Of a stretch of DNA of 63,198 nucleotides, positions 8,691-16,897 are shown piece by piece (within the stretch, counting starts at the first letter, position 1; the number at the start of each line of letters is the position of its first letter). The position numbers and the translations under genes are program-made. The notes beneath the pieces were generated by a model. It did no database searches and was not told the DNA's origin. It worked only from the letters and a program-made list of their open reading frames with translations. The DNA is taken from NCBI GenBank assembly GCA_964409165.1, contig CAYPCH010000003.1:1-63198 (forward strand), read 5' to 3'. This DNA comes from CAYPCH01 sp964409165 (lineage in GTDB: Bacteria; Bacillota; Clostridia; Acetivibrionales; Acetivibrionaceae).

Positions 8691-8928
8691 GAGAACCGTC
8701 CTACTGTCTGTGATTTATTCAGATTTACTGTTGTCTGTGATTTATGTTTTAGCCAGAGTGATTGGTTTATATTTTTACCACTCCTAAGACACTTATTGAG
8801 AAAATATAGTTCATCTGATTATCATAGCTGAACTTACTACTTTGATTGAAGCTTTAAGTTGCGATATTCTGGGATTGATTTTGGAAAGATAAAATATTTT
8901 TGAAACGATGGGAGCGGTGAAGAAGAAG

Positions 8929-8955
8929 GAAGCAAAAGAACCGTCCCTCTGCTTC
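8929..8955. repeat. Family II REP-like hairpin upstream of folP
   Basis: The stem is GAAGCA (8929-8934) with TGCTTC (8950-8955), and the loop holds the core AGAACCGTCCC (8937-8947). It has the same layout as the copies at 44383, 45277 and 62108, but the stem sequence differs from the RAYT-flanking ones. It lies in the leader just before the folP Shine-Dalgarno sequence. Confidence 0.75.
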
Positions 8956-8970
8956 GAGGAGGATGAGGAT

Positions 8971-10152
8971 ATGATTGGAGTAAGGATTTTACATATTGAT
9001 AATATGCATGATGCAAAGGAAGAAATACGGAAAATTGGTGTTGATGCGTCGTCAATACCGTGGCTTTCGCCTAAAGCTCTGTTTATAACAATGAAAATAG
9101 AAAATGTCAGTGCATATTGTGCAAACATAATAAAACAGGAAATGTTGGGGAAGGGCGGAGATGTTGCGATAAACAGAGGTGCTTTGAGCTTAAGTGTTGA
9201 AACCTCTGACATACTGCTTATGGGTACATACAATCAGTATAGAAGACTTATTTACAAACTCGGAATGCAAACAGGGTCTCTTTTGGAAATAGCAAATGAA
9301 ATAAAAAGGACGCTTGACGGACTAGATACGGGAAAACCTGCATATTTTGAGTGCGGAAAGCACAGACTTCCTATTGGCGAGAAAACATATATAATGGGTA
9401 TATTGAATGTGACACCCGACTCTTTTACCGACGGAGGAAAGTATGTTAATCTCGAAAGTGCTGTAAAAAAAGCTGTTGAAATGGTAGAGATGGGTGCGGA
9501 TATAATAGATGTGGGAGGGGAGTCTACAAGACCAGGACATCAGCCGGTAAATGCACTCGAAGAAATAGCCAGGGTATTGCCGGTGATTGAAAGGCTTTGC
9601 AAGGAAATAAACGTACCGGTTTCGGTGGATACCTCAAAGGCAGTTGTAGCAGATAAGGCACTTCAGGCAGGTGCTGTAATCATTAATGATGTATGGGGTC
9701 TTCAGAAGGACCCGGCAATTGCGCAGGTTGCTGCAAAGCACGGTGCGGGTGTTATAATGATGCACAACAGCGATAGCAGTGAGTACCGTGATTTAATGGG
9801 TGAAATAATAGGCTATTTGAGAAAAAGTATTGAGATAGCCGAAAAGGCAGGTATTCACAGAGAAAGCATGATTATTGACCCAGGTGTCGGGTTCGGAAAA
9901 ACTCTTGAGCATAATCTTGAGGTGATGCGCAGACTAAAAGAACTAGGGACATTGAATCTTCCCGTCCTTTTGGGAACATCAAGAAAGTCCCTGATAGGAA
10001 ATGTGCTTGAACTTCCTGTTTATGAAAGGATAGAAGGAACTGCTGCTACCGTAACTTTGGGAATTGCCAACGGCACGGATATGGTTAGAGTGCATGATGT
10101 TAAGGAAATGGCACGTGTAGTAAGAATGACAGATGCCATGGTGCGTATTTAG
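8971..10152 (+). CDS. folP: Dihydropteroate synthase
   Basis: FolP joins p-aminobenzoate to hydroxymethyl-dihydropterin pyrophosphate. The pterin-binding barrel (from about residue 125 of the 393-aa form) contains YIMGILNVTPDSFTDGG, IIDVGGESTRPG, VSVDTSKAVVA, AVIINDVWGLQ, IIDPGVGFGKT and PVLLGTSRKSLIG. An N-terminal extension of about 120 residues precedes it, as in some clostridial FolP proteins. An in-frame ATG at 8908 would add 21 charged residues encoded by the family II hairpin. The ATG at 8971, preceded by CGAGGAGGATGAGG, is preferred. folB starts 38 bp downstream. Confidence 0.95.
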   Translation: MIGVRILHIDNMHDAKEEIRKIGVDASSIPWLSPKALFITMKIENVSAYCANIIKQEMLGKGGDVAINRGALSLSVETSDILLMGTYNQYRRLIYKLGMQTGSLLEIANEIKRTLDGLDTGKPAYFECGKHRLPIGEKTYIMGILNVTPDSFTDGGKYVNLESAVKKAVEMVEMGADIIDVGGESTRPGHQPVNALEEIARVLPVIERLCKEINVPVSVDTSKAVVADKALQAGAVIINDVWGLQKDPAIAQVAAKHGAGVIMMHNSDSSEYRDLMGEIIGYLRKSIEIAEKAGIHRESMIIDPGVGFGKTLEHNLEVMRRLKELGTLNLPVLLGTSRKSLIGNVLELPVYERIEGTAATVTLGIANGTDMVRVHDVKEMARVVRMTDAMVRI

Positions 10153-10190
10153 GAATGTCAACATAGACAAAGTAGAAAGTTGGGCTTAAT

Positions 10191-10559
10191 ATGGACAAGA
10201 TTGAAATAAGAAACATAAAACTTTACGGTTATCACGGTGTTTTTCCTGAAGAAAGGGAAAAAGGTCAGAATTTTTTTGTTGATGTTGAGATTTATTTTAA
10301 TTCTGAAAATGCAGGAAAAAGTGACGAGCTTGTAGAAACTATAGATTATACAAAAATTTATGATATTATTAAAGGTATTAATAATAACAATAAATTTCGA
10401 CTAATTGAGCGGTTTGCACATATAATTTCCCAAGAGATATTGTCAGAATTTGAAGAAATACATAAAACAGTTGTACGTATAAGAAAGCCAGATGCTCCTA
10501 TGGACGGTGATTTTGACTGGGTGGGAATTGAGATTGTGAGGACTCGGGGTAATGCATAA
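10191..10559 (+). CDS. folB: Dihydroneopterin aldolase
   Basis: This 122-aa cytosolic enzyme cleaves dihydroneopterin to hydroxymethyl-dihydropterin and glycolaldehyde. MDKIEIRNIKLYGYHGVFPE and EREKGQNFFVDVEIYF are the family signature, followed by DYTKIYDII, RLIERFAHII and VVRIRKPDAPMDGDFD. It lies between folP and folK and overlaps the folK start by 8 bp, so translation is probably coupled. Length and motifs are complete. Confidence 0.96.
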   Translation: MDKIEIRNIKLYGYHGVFPEEREKGQNFFVDVEIYFNSENAGKSDELVETIDYTKIYDIIKGINNNNKFRLIERFAHIISQEILSEFEEIHKTVVRIRKPDAPMDGDFDWVGIEIVRTRGNA

Positions 10560-11046
10560 GGTTTTTTTGTCTTTGGGGTCTAACTTGGGTGATAGGGAAA
10601 AATATCTGATGAATGCAATTGATTTGATTTCCCATACAGATAACATCAAACTTGACCAGGTTTCAAGTATATACGAGACTGTTCCGGTGGGATATGTCCA
10701 TCAGGGATGTTTTCTGAATATGGTGGTGTCCCTCTGTACAGATATAAGCCCTTTAATGCTTCTTGGGGAAATGAAGCACATAGAAGACTGCTTGAAAAGG
10801 GAACGTCACATACGCTGGGGACCGAGAACTCTGGATATAGATATTCTTATTTACAACAATTTGACAATTAGTTCTCTGGAACTTACCATTCCTCATCCGA
10901 GGATGTTTGAGCGTGCATTTGTATTGATACCCTTAAGGGAGATTTACGGCTATAAAGAAATAAATGGAGAAGAAATAAATGTGCTGATTGACAGGTGTAG
11001 TGACAAACATGGAGTTACTCTTTATAAGAAAACAGTTTGTCCGTAA
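10552..11046 (+). CDS. folK: 2-amino-4-hydroxy-6-hydroxymethyldihydropteridine pyrophosphokinase
   Basis: HPPK transfers pyrophosphate from ATP to hydroxymethyl-dihydropterin, making the FolP substrate. The 164-aa protein has SLGSNLGDREKYL, VSSIYETVPVGY, the catalytic RWGPRTLDIDILIYNN (metal-binding DID) and IPHPRMFERAFVLIPL. It is the last gene of folP-folB-folK and overlaps folB. A structured non-coding element (11047-11137) begins directly at its stop codon and may end the transcript. Confidence 0.96.
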   Translation: MHKVFLSLGSNLGDREKYLMNAIDLISHTDNIKLDQVSSIYETVPVGYVHQGCFLNMVVSLCTDISPLMLLGEMKHIEDCLKRERHIRWGPRTLDIDILIYNNLTISSLELTIPHPRMFERAFVLIPLREIYGYKEINGEEINVLIDRCSDKHGVTLYKKTVCP

Positions 11047-11137
11047 CCAAGTGCTCAGGATGCAAAGCATCCGTCGAAGGGAACCATAGGGTTCCCTAGC
11101 GAACAAGAAAAGTAATGAGCGAAGCGAATTTTCTTGG
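11047..11137. repeat. Multi-hairpin structured intergenic element
   Basis: Three nested or adjacent stems are visible. GGATGC (11058-11063) pairs with GCATCC (11067-11072). AGGGAACC (11078-11085) pairs with GGTTCCCT (11090-11097). CAAGAAAA (11104-11111) pairs with TTTTCTTG (11129-11136). The outer CCAAG (11047-11051) can also pair with CTTGG (11133-11137). It starts right after the folK stop. No second copy was seen in this window, so its nature (terminator, RNA or mobile repeat) is open. Confidence 0.6.
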
Positions 11138-11202
11138 TAAAATGAGTTTTATATTAATCAAAGTGTGGCATATAAGAAAGGAAGAAAAACGGAGGTGTCT
11201 CT

Positions 11203-11844
11203 ATGGTAGAAGTATACTACTATATCCCTGCTGAAGAAGTTGAAAATGCTGTAGAGTGCGGACTGAAGTTGTCTAAGTGGAATGACAAGGAAGTACACAT
11301 AGGCATCGAAAATAAAAGGTGCATGTCCGCACTATTAAATCCCAAGGACGATATTTTAAAATACAAGGATGAAAACATGAAGTGCGTGAAGCTTGAGCTT
11401 TATCCAAGGTATTGTTATGTAGCGGATAAGTATTTGTATGAGGTTGGGCTTAAGCACCCTGAAATCATGGAATTATACAAGGATTCTGTTATGCCGATTG
11501 AGCAGTATACTTTCGGATTGTATCGGCTTCCGGAGTGTCTGGTTACCAGCACGGTAATTGGAGAACAAATAAGCATCCTGGACAAAAGGCTGGACTCTCC
11601 AATTTTGTTTGATAATTCTGAGGAACTGTATATAAACAATATTATAGAGGATTACAAGGAAAACAACGAGAACTTTAACGATGTTTTGCTGTATTACTTT
11701 TATAAAAGTATGGTTGATAAAGGCAATCTGATAAAAATTGAAGATGATGGAAATGATATAGTTGTTTTTCTTGATAAAAAGATAGGAAGGGCATTTACTA
11801 TAAGAAAGCCAGGTGCTTGCTGGCAAGTGGAAGGAAACGATTAG
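11203..11844 (+). CDS. Conserved-looking protein of unknown function, upstream of birA
   Basis: I do not recognise this 213-aa soluble protein. It begins MVEVYYYIPAEEVENAVECG after GGAGGTGTCTCT and is acidic and Tyr-rich, with no signal peptide or membrane segment. The middle holds ELYPRYCYVADKYLYEVG and FGLYRLPECLVTSTVIGEQ. The C-terminus is rich in I, D and K. The opening motif (YYIPAEEV..A...GLKLS) suggests a small-molecule or nucleotide-related fold, but no family can be named. Its stop overlaps the probable GTG start of birA by one base (TAGTG), so the two are translationally coupled. Confidence 0.75.
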   Translation: MVEVYYYIPAEEVENAVECGLKLSKWNDKEVHIGIENKRCMSALLNPKDDILKYKDENMKCVKLELYPRYCYVADKYLYEVGLKHPEIMELYKDSVMPIEQYTFGLYRLPECLVTSTVIGEQISILDKRLDSPILFDNSEELYINNIIEDYKENNENFNDVLLYYFYKSMVDKGNLIKIEDDGNDIVVFLDKKIGRAFTIRKPGACWQVEGND

Positions 11845-12851
11845 TGAAAGAAGAAATAATAGGGAAATTGAAAGAGCTGAGCGGTGAATATGTATCCGGT
11901 GAACAGCTCAGTGAATCTCTGGGCGTAACAAGGACAGCCGTGTGGAAATGTGTAGCTGGACTGAGAAAGGAAGGTTATGTTATAGAGTCTTCATCAAAGA
12001 AAGGCTATAGACTTAAATATGTACCGGATATTATAAACTCATGGGAGATAAAGCGTTTTCTGAACACATGCTTAATTGGAAAAGATGTCCTGTATTTTCC
12101 TCAGATTGACTCTACCAATAACCATGCGAAAAAGATAGCCATGGAAGGTTGTCCAGAGGGAACTGTGGTAGTTGCCGACTGCCAGACAAACGGAAGGGGA
12201 AGGCTGGGAAGGGATTGGAGTTCTTTGGATAAAAAGGGCATATGGATGTCGGTGGTACTTCGGCCTGTAATAAACTTTGAAGAGGTACAGGCTATAACCC
12301 TTGCAGCGTCTGTAGCTGTTGTTAATTCCATCAGGGATACTCTCGGTATTGAGACCGGAATTAAATGGCCGAACGATATAATACTGGACGGAAAAAAGGT
12401 ATGCGGAATTTTGACTGAAATGAGCCTTGAAATGGAAAGGGTCAATTTCCTGGTTATAGGGATAGGCATAAATGTTAATCAGGAGACGGAAGATTTTCCG
12501 GAAGAAATAAGACACAAGGCAGTTGCATTGAAAAACTTTGCAACTAATGGTATAGACTCTTCAAATAATAAAATCAGGCGCAGTGAACTCATCAAGTCAG
12601 TGCTAAGGAATCTGGAGGAGGTTTATGGTAAGCTAACCCTTGGTAAGATGAATGAGATAATTGGTGAATGGAAAAGACATTCTTTTACACTGGGGCGAGA
12701 GGTGTGTATTAATTTAAAAGATATGCAATATACTGGGATAGCCAGAGGTATTACTTCAGGTGGCAAGCTTGTTGTTGACTGCAATGACGGCATTACAAGG
12801 GAGGTTTTATCTGGCGAGGTGTCCGTAAGAGGTCTTATGGGTTATATTTGA
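11844..12851 (+). CDS. birA: Biotin--[acetyl-CoA-carboxylase] ligase / biotin repressor
   Basis: BirA attaches biotin to carboxylase carrier proteins and may repress biotin genes. The N-terminal winged helix (about 1-65) reads YVSGEQLSESLGVTRTAVWK. The ligase core has DSTNNHAKKIA, DCQTNGRGRLGRDW (adenylate/biotin loop), SVVLRP and GIKWPNDIILDGKKVCGIL. A C-terminal SH3-like domain closes it. The start chosen is GTG 11844, overlapping the previous stop and preceded by GGAAGGAA; a TTG at 11817 is possible but poorly placed. The HTH domain marks it as the bifunctional type. Confidence 0.95.
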   Translation: MKEEIIGKLKELSGEYVSGEQLSESLGVTRTAVWKCVAGLRKEGYVIESSSKKGYRLKYVPDIINSWEIKRFLNTCLIGKDVLYFPQIDSTNNHAKKIAMEGCPEGTVVVADCQTNGRGRLGRDWSSLDKKGIWMSVVLRPVINFEEVQAITLAASVAVVNSIRDTLGIETGIKWPNDIILDGKKVCGILTEMSLEMERVNFLVIGIGINVNQETEDFPEEIRHKAVALKNFATNGIDSSNNKIRRSELIKSVLRNLEEVYGKLTLGKMNEIIGEWKRHSFTLGREVCINLKDMQYTGIARGITSGGKLVVDCNDGITREVLSGEVSVRGLMGYI

Positions 12852-12918
12852 CTTGAGAGGACCTTTTTATATATAATTGTACGGGTAAGACTTTTTACGG
12901 TACAAAAGGAGATTTTAA

Positions 12919-13707
12919 ATGATAGTGGATTTTCATGTGCACTGTTTTCCTGACGAGCTTGCTTTAAAGGCAGTGCCGCAGTTAGCTGCATGTGCAGGTA
13001 TTCCTGCAAGATTGGACGGAACTATAGGTGGTATAAGAAAATCTATGATAAAGTCCGGTGTTTCAAAGTCAGTAGTTCTTTCAATTGCGACAAAACCGTC
13101 GCAGACGGAAAATATAAACACCTGGGCTACAGGGATTCAAGATGACACTATTACAGCTTTTGGAAGTGTTCACCCGGAATACAGGGAATGGAAACGCGAA
13201 CTCTTAAGGATTAAAGATATGGGACTTAAAGGGGTTAAATTTCATCCCGATTACCAGAAATTTTTTGTTGATGATGAAGAAAATTTTCCGATATATGAAC
13301 TGGCCTTTGAATTAGGTCTTGTAGTTTTATTTCATGCAGGCATTGATATCGGACTTCCAATGCCTTATCATGCCACACCGAAAAGACTCTTGAAAGTAGT
13401 AAAAGCCTTTCCTGGAGCAAAGCTTGTAGCAGCGCATATGGGAAGTTTTTCGTACTGGGATGACGTAGAGCGGTTTTTAGTCGGAGAAGATATTTATTTT
13501 GATACATCCTACAGTCTGGGTATTATAAGTGACGAACAGGCAAAAAGAATTATCGTAAACCATGGTTATAAAAAAATTCTTTTTGCATCAGATTCTCCTT
13601 GGACTGAGCAGTCTTGTGAAATAGAGAAGTTTAAAGCATTAGGTCTGGATGAGGATGTTGAAGATGCTATATTGGGAATAAACGCAAAAACACTGTTGGG
13701 TCTTTGA
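12919..13707 (+). CDS. Amidohydrolase-family TIM-barrel metal hydrolase
   Basis: This 262-aa protein has the amidohydrolase_2 pattern: MIVDFHVHCFPDE (metal-binding HxH), GLKGVKFHPDYQ, VVLFHAGIDIG, KLVAAHMGSF and a late catalytic Asp in KILFASDSPWTEQ. It is cytosolic (no signal peptide). Relatives include ACMSD-like decarboxylases and hydrolases; the substrate cannot be read from sequence or neighbours. A Shine-Dalgarno AAAGGAG precedes the ATG. A 31-codon hydrophobic small ORF and the Q/N-rich gene follow closely. Confidence 0.85.
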   Translation: MIVDFHVHCFPDELALKAVPQLAACAGIPARLDGTIGGIRKSMIKSGVSKSVVLSIATKPSQTENINTWATGIQDDTITAFGSVHPEYREWKRELLRIKDMGLKGVKFHPDYQKFFVDDEENFPIYELAFELGLVVLFHAGIDIGLPMPYHATPKRLLKVVKAFPGAKLVAAHMGSFSYWDDVERFLVGEDIYFDTSYSLGIISDEQAKRIIVNHGYKKILFASDSPWTEQSCEIEKFKALGLDEDVEDAILGINAKTLLGL

Positions 13708-13717
13708 AGAAAGGGAA

Positions 13718-13813
13718 ATGGGAGATGTTATATGCTGTTTGGCAACTTGGATTACTTCTGTTATTGCAGCAGTTGTTGCAATACGGTCTATACCACGGGT
13801 TTTTGTACAATAG
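13718..13813 (+). CDS. Possible 31-aa hydrophobic small protein
   Basis: The ATG at 13718 follows GAAGAAAGGGA and opens a 31-codon frame. It reads MGDVICCLATWITS, then VIAAVVAIRSIPRVFVQ, and stops at TAG 13811-13813. The middle is a potential short membrane helix. It lies 10 bp after the amidohydrolase stop and 15 bp before the start of the Q/N-rich gene, so it would be part of that transcript. Translation is unproven; the Shine-Dalgarno and tight spacing are the only support. Confidence 0.35.
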   Translation: MGDVICCLATWITSVIAAVVAIRSIPRVFVQ

Positions 13814-13828
13814 GAGGGGGTATTCACT

Positions 13829-14449
13829 GTGAGTGAAAACAGAAGAAAAGATTATCAAAGGAAAAAAAGCAAGGATCAGGTTCAGAATCAGGGCCAGGGT
13901 CAGGGTCAGAGTCAGAACCAAGGGAAGAACCTGAGCCAGAGCAATAATCAGAATCAGAGCAGTAATCATAATAAGAGTAGTAATCATAATAAGAGTAGTA
14001 ATCAGAATCAAAGCAGTAATAAGAATCAGAGCAGTAATAAGAATCAGAGCAGTAACAATAGTCAGAGTCAGGGCCAAAACCATAATCAAAGCCAGATGCA
14101 GAATAAGAATCAAGGTCAACATCAGAACCCGGGTCAAAGTCAGAGCCAGGTTAAGGGTCAAATGCAAAACAAGGAGAACAACAGAGGAAAGTTTGGGAAC
14201 AGGCAGAATAACAGCTACAGAGACGGCAGTGGTCAAAGGGGAAATAATTATTTCAGGGATAACGGGTATTCAAAGCAGAATTACTCAAACAGTAATTCAA
14301 GAAGTAATTCAGGTTATAATAACCACAGAATGTCAAACAGAGTAAAAGCAGAAGAAACGATAGATGATATTAAAGCCGATATAAACAGAATAGAAAAGGA
14401 AATAGACCTGGAATTAAAAGAAATAAAAAGTCTGAGAATAGGAATTTAG
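13829..14449 (+). CDS. Q/N/S-rich low-complexity (prion-like) protein
   Basis: This 206-aa protein starts at GTG after AGGAGGGGG. Residues about 12-115 consist almost only of Gln, Asn, Ser, Gly, Lys and His, in tandem units such as SSNHNK, SSNKNQ and GQGQ. A second disordered part (about 116-170) is rich in R, G, N, Y and S (RGKFGNRQNN, GYNNHR). The end (about 172-206) is a charged, helix-prone segment (EETIDDIKADINRIEKEIDL) that could form a coiled coil. At DNA level there are 18-bp tandem repeats. The composition resembles phase-separating or prion-like domains. There is no signal peptide; the function is unknown. coaX starts 25 bp downstream. Confidence 0.85.
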   Translation: MSENRRKDYQRKKSKDQVQNQGQGQGQSQNQGKNLSQSNNQNQSSNHNKSSNHNKSSNQNQSSNKNQSSNKNQSSNNSQSQGQNHNQSQMQNKNQGQHQNPGQSQSQVKGQMQNKENNRGKFGNRQNNSYRDGSGQRGNNYFRDNGYSKQNYSNSNSRSNSGYNNHRMSNRVKAEETIDDIKADINRIEKEIDLELKEIKSLRIGI

Positions 14450-14474
14450 AAGTTTTCGGAGGATAAAATTCGTA

Positions 14475-15242
14475 ATGATACTTGTTATGGACGTTGGGAA
14501 TACAAATATCGTACTTGGAGTATATGATGAAAAAAAACTGATTGTTCACTGGAGAATGGCGACAGACAAGGAAAAGACTTCAGATGAATTTGGCATGTTT
14601 ATTGTAAACCTTTTCAAGAATGAGCAACTCGATATGGAAGAAATTGAGGCTGTGATAATTTCATCGGTGGTACCTCCTATAATGTATTCTCTTGAGCATG
14701 CAATTAGAAAGTATTTGAAGGTTGAACCGGTTACAGTCGGTCCGGGAATCAAAACAGGGATTAACATAAAATATGAAAATCCAAGAGAAGTTGGCTCAGA
14801 TAGGATTGTTAATGCTGTTGCTGCATATGAAATGTATGGAGGACCTTTAATTATTGTTGATTTTGGTACGGCTACTACATTTTGCACAATAAATTCAAAA
14901 GGAGAATACTTAGGAGGAGTTATTTGCCCTGGTATTAAGATATCTGTAGAAGCTCTTTTTCAAAAGGCTGCAAAGCTTCCGAGAATTGAGCTGGTCAAAC
15001 CGGATACTGTTATAGGGCGAAATACTGTAGCGAGTATGCAGTCGGGAATAGTATATGGTTATGTGGGAAAAGTAGACTACATAGTCAGAAGGATTAAGAA
15101 GGAAATGAATGAGAAGAATATTAAGGTTATTGCAACCGGCGGATTAGCAAGGCTCATTGCAAGTGAGTCGGAAACTATAGATGAAATAAATGCTTTTCTT
15201 ACTCTTGAGGGATTAAGAATCATATATGAAAGAAACAGATAA
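14475..15242 (+). CDS. coaX: Type III pantothenate kinase
   Basis: CoaX phosphorylates pantothenate in the first step of coenzyme A synthesis. The 255-aa protein of the ASKHA fold shows MDVGNTNIVLGVYD (phosphate 1), PREVGSDRIVNAVAAYE, IIVDFGTATTFCTIN (catalytic Asp region), GGVICPGIKIS and IATGGLARLIA. The start follows CGGAGGATAAAATTCGT. It is downstream of the Q/N-rich gene and is followed by a lone family I end and a terminator hairpin at 15295. Confidence 0.97.
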   Translation: MILVMDVGNTNIVLGVYDEKKLIVHWRMATDKEKTSDEFGMFIVNLFKNEQLDMEEIEAVIISSVVPPIMYSLEHAIRKYLKVEPVTVGPGIKTGINIKYENPREVGSDRIVNAVAAYEMYGGPLIIVDFGTATTFCTINSKGEYLGGVICPGIKISVEALFQKAAKLPRIELVKPDTVIGRNTVASMQSGIVYGYVGKVDYIVRRIKKEMNEKNIKVIATGGLARLIASESETIDEINAFLTLEGLRIIYERNR

Positions 15243-15252
15243 ATTGTTTAAT

Positions 15253-15281
15253 TCAAAATACTATAAGTGGGAAAGTTAAGT
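15253..15281. repeat. Solo terminus of the family I element
   Basis: These 29 bases (TCAAAATACTATAAGTGGG... to ...AGTTAAGT) are the exact reverse complement of 16997-17025, the left end of family I copy 2. The rest of the element is absent. The two ends form a perfect 29-bp inverted repeat around the terminator and the two membrane-protein genes at 15452-16862. Confidence 0.85.
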
Positions 15282-15294
15282 AAATGAGATTAAA

Positions 15295-15327
15295 AACGGG
15301 AGGGACTAAGGTATCTCCCGTTAGTTT
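15295..15327 (+). terminator. Terminator-like hairpin after coaX
   Basis: AACGGGAG (15295-15302) pairs with CTCCCGTT (15315-15322) around a 12-nt loop, followed by AGTTTTG. It is placed to end the coaX transcript. The short T-run makes efficiency uncertain. Confidence 0.6.
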
Positions 15328-15451
15328 TGTCAGGGCAATCTGTTTTTTTGCTTTATTTGATATAAAAATTTATTTTGGATATAAATATCACCTATTAAAG
15401 TATATAATTATATATGACATAGATTTTAATTTTAAAATAGGGGGGAAAGAT

Positions 15452-16240
15452 ATGGAGAAAAGTAAAAGGACTTTAGTAAAATCAATAGTTGTAGTTATCT
15501 CTCTTATAATGGTGTACTATGTTGCTGTTAATGCATGGTATCTGATAGCTGAAAAAAGTGCAGATGGTTACAACTACACGAAGTTGATAAAAAGGATTAT
15601 ACCTCTATTGTGTACGGTTATGGTTCTTTTTATCGGTAATAACGGTATTAACAGAAAAGATACCCTGTTGCTTAAGATTTCATATCTGGTAATTTGCGTT
15701 GCTGAACTTTTTTTTACCTTGGACCGATTTATACCAGCCGTAGCTTTTTTTGGGATATGTCAGATTTTGTTAAGCATACGGCATTATCAGGGAATAAAAG
15801 AACCAATTGAAACTGGAGCGATAAAACGCTTCATACCAGGTATTAGTGCTGCCGGAGCGGCTATACTAATACTTGTTGCTTTGTGGCTGATGTTAATTTT
15901 CTATCCTGCACTCAAAGGAAGTAATAAATTTTATGCAATACTTTTATACGGTTTGGTACTTGGAGTATCTTTATGGATCGCTGTTATAAACTATATTGCA
16001 GGTACATTTCCCAAAAAGAATGCTCTTATAATAATGCTGTGCATGGTGTTGTTCTTTTTCAGTGATTTCTTAGTTGGAATTGGGGTTATAACTAATGATT
16101 TGTACAACAAGAGTATTATTGATATGTTTGTATGGATCACATATGCACCCACAGTTACTTTTATTGCGATAAGCGGTTACCGACTTGAGGGGTTCTTAAG
16201 TGCAAATGGCAGTAAAAAAACGGCAGAGATTCTAAAATAG
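15452..16240 (+). CDS. YhhN-like polytopic membrane protein
   Basis: The protein has 262 aa from the ATG at 15452, which follows AGGGGGGAAAG; a longer upstream frame lacks a ribosome site. About seven hydrophobic segments are visible. The spacing, with an early Asp in the membrane (FTLDRFIPAVAFFGICQI) and a later SD in FFFSDFLVGIGVI, resembles the YhhN / TMEM86 (lysoplasmalogenase-like) family. The match is by pattern only. It forms a module with the next gene, enclosed by 29-bp family I inverted repeats. Confidence 0.6.
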   Translation: MEKSKRTLVKSIVVVISLIMVYYVAVNAWYLIAEKSADGYNYTKLIKRIIPLLCTVMVLFIGNNGINRKDTLLLKISYLVICVAELFFTLDRFIPAVAFFGICQILLSIRHYQGIKEPIETGAIKRFIPGISAAGAAILILVALWLMLIFYPALKGSNKFYAILLYGLVLGVSLWIAVINYIAGTFPKKNALIIMLCMVLFFFSDFLVGIGVITNDLYNKSIIDMFVWITYAPTVTFIAISGYRLEGFLSANGSKKTAEILK

Positions 16241-16361
16241 GTTGGGAATTGATTCTGTAAGGGGTGTCAATTGGCAGGATTTTGTGAATACATACGGAAT
16301 TAACACAAACATAATGTATCTTTAGAATATAAGGCTGCAACTTTTATTGGAGGAGTTTACT

Positions 16362-16862
16362 ATGCAGATTAATAAGGCTACCGTCATAAAATTTCTATTT
16401 GTTGTGGTTCTATTTTTATATATTACCAGTGCGGTAATGTTTAATAATGGCAAAATGATAATTTTGGATTCTCTGAATCTTGCTTTTCATGAATTCGGAC
16501 ACCTCTTCTTCTATTTGTTTGGTGATACTATTCAATTTTTAGGAGGAACAATTTTTCAACTTCTGGTACCCTTTGCGATAACAATTTATTTTGTTTTCCA
16601 CCGTAAATTATATAGTTCTTCGGTAACTCTTTTTTGGTTCGGGCAGAACATGTTCGGTATATCCGACTATATTAAGGATGCCCGTGCAAGAGTATTGCCA
16701 CTTATCGGAGGAGGAATACACGATTGGAATTATCTTCTCAGAGAGTTTGACTTGCTTCAGTATGACATGGTAATAGGAAATACAGTTTATTGGATAGGTT
16801 GGGTTATTATAATAATCGCAGCCATAACGGGTCTGTATTTTGCCATAATGAATGAACAGTAA
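16362..16862 (+). CDS. Small membrane protein with HExxH zinc-protease motif (M50-like)
   Basis: This 166-aa protein has a membrane segment (about 10-28), then LNLAFHEFGHLFFYLFG with His43, Glu44 and His47 in HExxH arrangement at the start of a second hydrophobic stretch. It continues with GGTIFQLLVPFAITIYFVF and a last helix (about 145-162). An HExxH in a membrane helix followed by a G-rich turn is typical of M50 site-2-type peptidases. A third ligand is not certain; the DARARVLPLIGGGIHDW region may supply it. Start ATG 16362 after TGGAGGA. The substrate is unknown. Confidence 0.6.
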   Translation: MQINKATVIKFLFVVVLFLYITSAVMFNNGKMIILDSLNLAFHEFGHLFFYLFGDTIQFLGGTIFQLLVPFAITIYFVFHRKLYSSSVTLFWFGQNMFGISDYIKDARARVLPLIGGGIHDWNYLLREFDLLQYDMVIGNTVYWIGWVIIIIAAITGLYFAIMNEQ

Positions 16863-16897
16863 ACAAGTTCTTTCTTTATTGATTGGTATTTAACAAT

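Noticed and set aside
8527..8787. Forward reading frame across the first N gap
   Set aside because: It exists only because Ns are read as open; both sides are the same 55-bp sequence and part of the REP-like palindrome.
13667..14236. Long minus-strand reading frame rich in Leu/Thr opposite the Q/N-rich gene
   Set aside because: It is the antisense of the CAG/AAT-type repeats of the Q/N-rich gene; it has no ribosome site and is pure low complexity.
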